DNA from: an uncultured Lachnospiraceae bacterium
Lineage (GTDB): Bacteria > Bacillota > Clostridia > Lachnospirales > Lachnospiraceae
DNA length: 17,304 nucleotides
Assembly: GCA_910577785.1 (NCBI GenBank)
Contig: CAJTNT010000064.1
Span: 1 to 17,304, forward strand
Reading direction: 5' to 3'
This document shows positions 14,122-17,304 of this stretch, one piece after another (position 1 is the first letter of the stretch; every line of letters begins with the position of its first letter). A program made the translations under genes and the position numbers. Under the pieces are notes generated by a model that worked only from the letters and a program-made list of their open reading frames with translations, made no database searches and was not told the DNA's origin.

Positions 14122-14807
14122 CGGCGGATCACCTCGTCTCTGGTGATTTTCCCGTCCTCGATGGACAGGATGCGGTTGGCCTGCAGGGCAATGCTCTCAT
14201 CATGGGTAATGACGATGAGGGTCTGCTTGTATTTCTCGTTGGAGTATTTGAGCAACTCTACGATTTCCTGGCTGTTTTTGGAGTCCAGGTTCCCAGTAGG
14301 CTCATCAGCAAGCACGACGGCAGGCGCATTCATCAGCGCCCGGCCAATGGAGACGCGCTGCTGCTGCCCGCCAGAGAGCTGGTTGGGCAGGTGGCCTTCC
14401 CGCCCCTTGAGCGAGAGCAGGGTCAGCAGCTCTTCTAAGCGCTGCCCGTTTACCTCACGGCCGTCCATCAGCACGGGAAGGGTCATGTTTTCTGTTACGT
14501 TCAGCACGGGGATTAAGTTGTAGAACTGGTAAATGAGCCCTACCTGCCGGCGGCGGAAGATGGCTAGCTGGCTTTCGTTCTGTGCGTAGACGTCTGTCCC
14601 TTCCATAAAGACCTTGCCGGAGGTGGGGACGTCCACGCCGCCCAGGACATGCAGCAGGGTGGACTTCCCAGAGCCGGAAGGGCCGATAATTGCCAGAAAT
14701 TCGCCTTTTTGTACAGAGAAGGACACATCATCCAGTGCCTTTACCTGGTTCTCGCCAGTTCCATAGATTTTTGTCAGGCGTTCTGCCCTTAAGATTTCTG
14801 TTTCCAT
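14118..14807 (-). CDS. ABC transporter ATPase of the MacB/LolD (FtsE-like) class
   Basis: Cytoplasmic ATPase, 229 residues, the usual size. It has Walker A GPSGSGKST, a Q-loop in LIYQFYNL, signature LSGGQQQR, Walker B VVLADEPTGNLDS and the H-loop in ITHDE. The GENQVKALDDVSF start and the absence of long insertions put it with ATPases that drive FtsX-type permeases. GAGG lies about 7 bases before the ATG at 14807. It is coupled to the permease by a 4-base overlap. The 179-base upstream spacer has its own promoter with 11-base repeats, so the transporter can be induced separately from the kinase. Confidence 0.95.
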   Translation of the reverse strand: METEILRAERLTKIYGTGENQVKALDDVSFSVQKGEFLAIIGPSGSGKSTLLHVLGGVDVPTSGKVFMEGTDVYAQNESQLAIFRRRQVGLIYQFYNLIPVLNVTENMTLPVLMDGREVNGQRLEELLTLLSLKGREGHLPNQLSGGQQQRVSIGRALMNAPAVVLADEPTGNLDSKNSQEIVELLKYSNEKYKQTLIVITHDESIALQANRILSIEDGKITRDEVIRR

Positions 14808-14831
14808 CGTATAACCTCTTTTCTAATTTAT

Positions 14832-14884
14832 CTTATAAAAGAGTTTAAACCTTCAGGGTGACGCCTCCGTGACTTTAATGTGAC
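14832..14884 (-). promoter_or_regulatory. Response-regulator-type operator and promoter of the ABC transporter
   Basis: On the minus strand GTCAC occurs three times at an exact 11-base period (+ strand GTGAC at 14858, 14869 and 14880), with a weaker fourth copy at 14891. Direct repeats at 11 bases are the hallmark of OmpR/PhoB-family binding sites. The last copy overlaps the -35 position (14855-14860) of a -10 TATAAG (14837-14832) whose -35 hexamer is poor. That arrangement fits an activator-dependent promoter. Confidence 0.6.
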
Positions 14885-14894
14885 AGAATTGTCA
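14881..14894. repeat. Short palindrome next to the 11-base repeats
   Basis: TGACA-GAAT-TGTCA has perfect 5-base arms and shares its left arm with the distal GTGAC repeat. It may be part of the same operator or a coincidence of the repeat sequence. Confidence 0.35.
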
Positions 14895-14947
14895 GATTCT
14901 AAATTTCCCTCTGCCGCATCAGATAAAAATGCTGTACATTGGAGCAT

Positions 14948-14985
14948 ACCGTACGGGCAGCGCTGCGGCAGATCCGGCTTACGGT
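14948..14985. repeat. GC-rich stem-loop between kinase and transporter
   Basis: The arms ACCGTA (14948-14953) and TACGGT (14980-14985) enclose a self-complementary GCAGCGCTGC. On the minus strand it starts 2 bases after the kinase stop and is not followed by a T-run, so it could stabilise the kinase mRNA end or attenuate read-through. On the + strand a T-rich tract follows, but no + gene leads into it. Confidence 0.4.
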
Positions 14986-14986
14986 T

Positions 14987-15994
14987 TTATTTATAAAATT
15001 TAATCGTAAATTTCGCCCCGCCTTCCATGCGGTTCTCCGCTTTGAGAGTGCCGTTTTGCTGGGAAATAATCATCCGCGCTAAGGCCAGGCCGATGCCGAC
15101 GCTCTGGCCAGAAGCGTTCTTCCCTTTGTAAAAGCGTTCAAACAGATGGGGCAGGTCTTCCTTGTCGAAGCCTGTGCCATTGTCTTCAATTATGATTTCC
15201 GTAAATATTGTGTTTTCCAGATAGGTGACTTGGATGCAGCCTTCGGGCGGCGTGTGCTCCATGCAGTTCTTGAGGATATTTAGGATGGCTTCGGTGGACC
15301 AGGAGAGGTCGCCGAGGAACTGCGCATGCTCTGTCTGGGCGTGGACGGCGAGGGTCTGGCAGCGCAGCTCCATGGGGATTTCCAGGGGCTCGTGGGCGCG
15401 GCGGATGAGCTCGTCCACCGCTACCGGCGTATGCTGCAGGCAGGCAGTCCCAGCATCCATCTTGGACATTTTTAAGAGCGCTTCCACCAGCCAGTCAATC
15501 CGGGACAGGAGCTGGGTCAGTTCTTGGAGGAGCTTTTGCCTGCGTTCCGGGGGGAGGGCAGGGTCGGCCAGCAGAGAGAGGATGAGGTTGGAGGAAGTCA
15601 GGGGAGAGCGGATCTGGTGGGAAATGTCAGCCATAGAGTCCGCCAATAATTGTTTGTCTTGCGCCAAGGCCTGTGCCTGTTCGCTGAGGCGCAGGGTCAT
15701 TTTGGAGAGCTCGCTTTCCAGGATGGAGAGTTCTCCCTCTTTGTATTTTTCAAAGCGGATGGGGATCTGGCAGTGGAGCATATTGTCAATGTCATGGCTG
15801 AGCTGGCGCAGCTTGCGGTAGCGGCGCCAGGTAATCCAGTAGTGTGAGAGGGTGTAGAGGACGGCAATGGCTGGCAGCGCCAACGGGGGGAGGGTGGCGG
15901 GGGCGGAAAGCCAGGAGATGCAGAGCGTGAGCGCGAATAGGAAGAGATGCCAGAGCAGGCTGGCTTTCGATTCGGGGTTTCGGAAGAAATACAA
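14987..15994 (-). CDS. Small-loop sensor histidine kinase linked to the ABC transporter
   Basis: Membrane histidine kinase of about 335 residues. Two N-terminal helices are separated by only a few residues (loop around SAPATLP), so there is almost no extracellular sensor, as in BceS-like kinases that read their transporter's activity. The phosphoacceptor H-box MADISHQIRSPL (His126 in this numbering), an N-box in NILKNCMEHT, G1 EDNGTGF, F-box LFERFYKG and G2 VGIGLALA are all present. The only in-frame starts are TTG. The one at 15994 has AAAGGGG 9 bases upstream and is preferred; one at 16033 would overlap the preceding gene and lacks a site. A response regulator gene, normally directly upstream, is absent, and an FMN-lipoprotein gene ends 19 bases away. 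Confidence 0.85.
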   Translation of the reverse strand: MYFFRNPESKASLLWHLFLFALTLCISWLSAPATLPPLALPAIAVLYTLSHYWITWRRYRKLRQLSHDIDNMLHCQIPIRFEKYKEGELSILESELSKMTLRLSEQAQALAQDKQLLADSMADISHQIRSPLTSSNLILSLLADPALPPERRQKLLQELTQLLSRIDWLVEALLKMSKMDAGTACLQHTPVAVDELIRRAHEPLEIPMELRCQTLAVHAQTEHAQFLGDLSWSTEAILNILKNCMEHTPPEGCIQVTYLENTIFTEIIIEDNGTGFDKEDLPHLFERFYKGKNASGQSVGIGLALARMIISQQNGTLKAENRMEGGAKFTIKFYK

Positions 15995-16013
15995 ATGCAA
16001 CAGCCCCTTTCGT

Positions 16014-16472
16014 TTACTCTGCCATATCCACAATTACAATACTGGAATCGCCCTGCTTTGCCTGTTCTATTACCGCTGCCGCCAGTTTCTGAAAGGATCC
16101 GTAAGAGGAAGTCGCCCCAGTCAGCGCATCAATCTCACCATCTCCCTGCCCGTCTAAAAGCTGACTGGCATAGAAGCGGGTATACGCATTCGGATAAGTT
16201 CCAGTGTCATGCAGCATCGCCTGCATATAGGTGTTATCCCAGCTTTTGACAAAACCGCTGGCATTTTCCGCATTATATTCCACCGAAACAATATTTCCGC
16301 CCTTGACCATTATCGTGATATATTCTTTCCAGCCGTGGCTGAACTCTGAAGCCTGAGCAGTATAATATCCATCCTGAAGACCTGTCTGCCCGCCGCAGCC
16401 TGCAAGCAGCATAATTGAAAAAATCAACATTATGCCAAACATCCGTTTTATCATGTCTCTTATTTTCTTCAA
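16014..16472 (-). CDS. FMN-binding (flavinylated) lipoprotein
   Basis: Secreted lipoprotein of 152 residues. A basic N-terminus and hydrophobic stretch end in lipobox LLAGC with lipidated Cys26. The rest is a single FMN_bind domain with a DGYYTAQ start and D-A-L-T-G-A-T (115-121), the motif to which ApbE attaches FMN covalently through the last Thr in NqrC, RnfG and related proteins. It is expected to carry electrons or sense redox on the outer face of the membrane. The start is TTG at 16472, fixed by GGAGG 7 bases upstream, which itself lies in the last codons of the chemotaxis gene. The two genes are 2 bases apart and surely coupled. No ApbE or other flavoprotein is visible here. Confidence 0.88.
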   Translation of the reverse strand: MKKIRDMIKRMFGIMLIFSIMLLAGCGGQTGLQDGYYTAQASEFSHGWKEYITIMVKGGNIVSVEYNAENASGFVKSWDNTYMQAMLHDTGTYPNAYTRFYASQLLDGQGDGEIDALTGATSSYGSFQKLAAAVIEQAKQGDSSIVIVDMAE

Positions 16473-16474
16473 TG

Positions 16475-17304
16475 TTATTCCTCCTTCAAAGCAAATTTCT
16501 TTACCTGCATTTGAAGCTCTTCGGCTTCCTTTGCCAAAAGCTCGCTGGACTGGCTTGTTCCAACGGCGCTTTGCAGATTCCTGTCGGCGATGGATGAAAT
16601 TGTCGCAATCCTCTCTTCCATGCTAATCAGAGCATTCTCCTGCCCTTGCACTGCCGCTACCAACTGGTCTGATATTTTACTGATTTCAGTGGAAACACCG
16701 TAAATGGCCTGCAGAGATTCCGCCGTACTGGCGTTCAGTTCCACGCCTTCCTGGATAACAGCCCTGGTATTTGTTACGATATCCATCGCGTTTTGAGCTT
16801 CCTGGGCGCTTTTGCCTGCCAGCTCCTTCACCTCATCGGCCACAATGGCAAACCCGCGGCCCGCGCTTCCGGCCCGCGCCGCTTCCACAGATGCGTTCAG
16901 CGCTAGAATATTGGTCTGGAAGGCAATATTGTCAATGGCTTTGGCAATACTCGTAATTTCCTGGGCATTGGAGCTGATATTGCTCATTGCGTTAGAAAGG
17001 GAGTCCATCTGCGTATTCGCTTCCTGCACCTTTCTGGTGATTTCACCGGTCATAGTATGCGTCTGGTCACTGCTCTTAATTACGCCGGCAAGCTGTTCCT
17101 TGACATGGGTCACTTCATCAACCAGTACCTCGGTCGCCTGATTTTGTTCTAAAGATGCCTGATGAAGCTGCCCTGACTGTCCGCTCAGTTCTTCCGCCAT
17201 TCGGGCAAGGCGGGCCGCAGCCGCCCGAAAGCCCGATATCGTCTTATCCATGGACGCGAGAATCGTTCCGAGGCTGTTACGAATCAGCGTGAAATCACCT
17301 TTAT
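16475..17304 (-). CDS. Methyl-accepting chemotaxis protein, C-terminal part (5' end beyond window)
   Basis: Only the cytoplasmic signalling half is present. The frame is open through the window edge, reading GDFTLIRNSL just before an internal Met at 17251, which looks like the HAMP/linker exit of a full-length receptor; the Met at 17251 is therefore not the start. The conserved hairpin tip, which binds CheA and CheW, reads NIAFQTNILALNASVEAARAG followed by GRGFAIVADEVKELA. Long flanking coiled coils carry the usual Ala/Gln/Glu-rich methylation-type heptads. It ends in VKKFALKEE with no CheR-tethering pentapeptide. The FMN-lipoprotein gene follows 2 bases after the stop, its ribosome binding site lying in the final KEE codons. 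The sensory domain is not in the window. Confidence 0.93.
   Translation of the reverse strand, partial: KGDFTLIRNSLGTILASMDKTISGFRAAAARLARMAEELSGQSGQLHQASLEQNQATEVLVDEVTHVKEQLAGVIKSSDQTHTMTGEITRKVQEANTQMDSLSNAMSNISSNAQEITSIAKAIDNIAFQTNILALNASVEAARAGSAGRGFAIVADEVKELAGKSAQEAQNAMDIVTNTRAVIQEGVELNASTAESLQAIYGVSTEISKISDQLVAAVQGQENALISMEERIATISSIADRNLQSAVGTSQSSELLAKEAEELQMQVKKFALKEE

Noticed and set aside
17249..17251. ATG at 17251 as start of the chemotaxis protein
   Set aside because: The frame stays open to the window edge and encodes typical receptor linker sequence, so this is an internal Met.

Overview
The window looks like chromosome from a gut-type Clostridia bacterium, most likely Lachnospiraceae. 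The grounds are AGGAGG-type ribosome binding sites, extended -10 promoters (TGnTATACT recurs), and the gene neighbourhood of tRNA t6A dehydratase, SbcD/SbcC-like pair, class A PBP, and FtsX-type ABC transporter with a histidine kinase. No sequence search was possible, so the taxonomy is inference.

Left part (1 to about 3400) is mosaic and visibly more AT-rich. It holds a DUF3267-type membrane zincin, a Crp/Fnr regulator, a convergent thioredoxin whose last codons overlap the regulator, and a histidine kinase that has lost its normal 5' end and its response regulator. A 558-base stretch without an intact gene follows. It contains a probable terminator, small palindromes, a promoter, and a 34-codon relic starting exactly like an AAA-ATPase_like (PF09820) protein. 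This reads as an accessory region shaped by insertion and deletion.

Central part (3431-11091, all +) is GC-richer and orderly. A HAD phosphatase is followed by a short stretch that looks like another gene relic, then MTA/SAH nucleosidase (mtnN). An extended -10 promoter embedded in a nested inverted repeat then precedes an apparent four-gene operon: tcdA, an SbcD-like phosphoesterase with a degenerate active site, an SbcC/YhaN-like ATPase with a membrane hairpin and a short coiled coil, and a class A penicillin-binding protein with a long Pro/Glu/Asp/Val repeat tail.

Right part (11149-17304, all -) reads, in transcription order, from a methyl-accepting chemotaxis protein (cut by the window edge) to an FMN-binding lipoprotein coupled to it, a small-loop histidine kinase, and an ABC ATPase plus 990-residue FtsX-type permease. 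No response regulator is present next to the kinase. Yet the kinase/transporter spacer carries three GTCAC direct repeats at an exact 11-base period overlapping the -35 region of a promoter, the layout expected for an OmpR-family response regulator. The transporter is therefore probably controlled by a regulator encoded elsewhere or recently lost.

The most interesting points are the SbcD/SbcC-like pair, which seems repurposed (nuclease metal ligands gone, ATPase motifs kept, membrane anchor added); the orphan 11-base-repeat operator; and the MCP plus covalent-flavin lipoprotein pair. Three neighbouring envelope-related genes carry in-frame repeat-expanded hydrophilic linkers.
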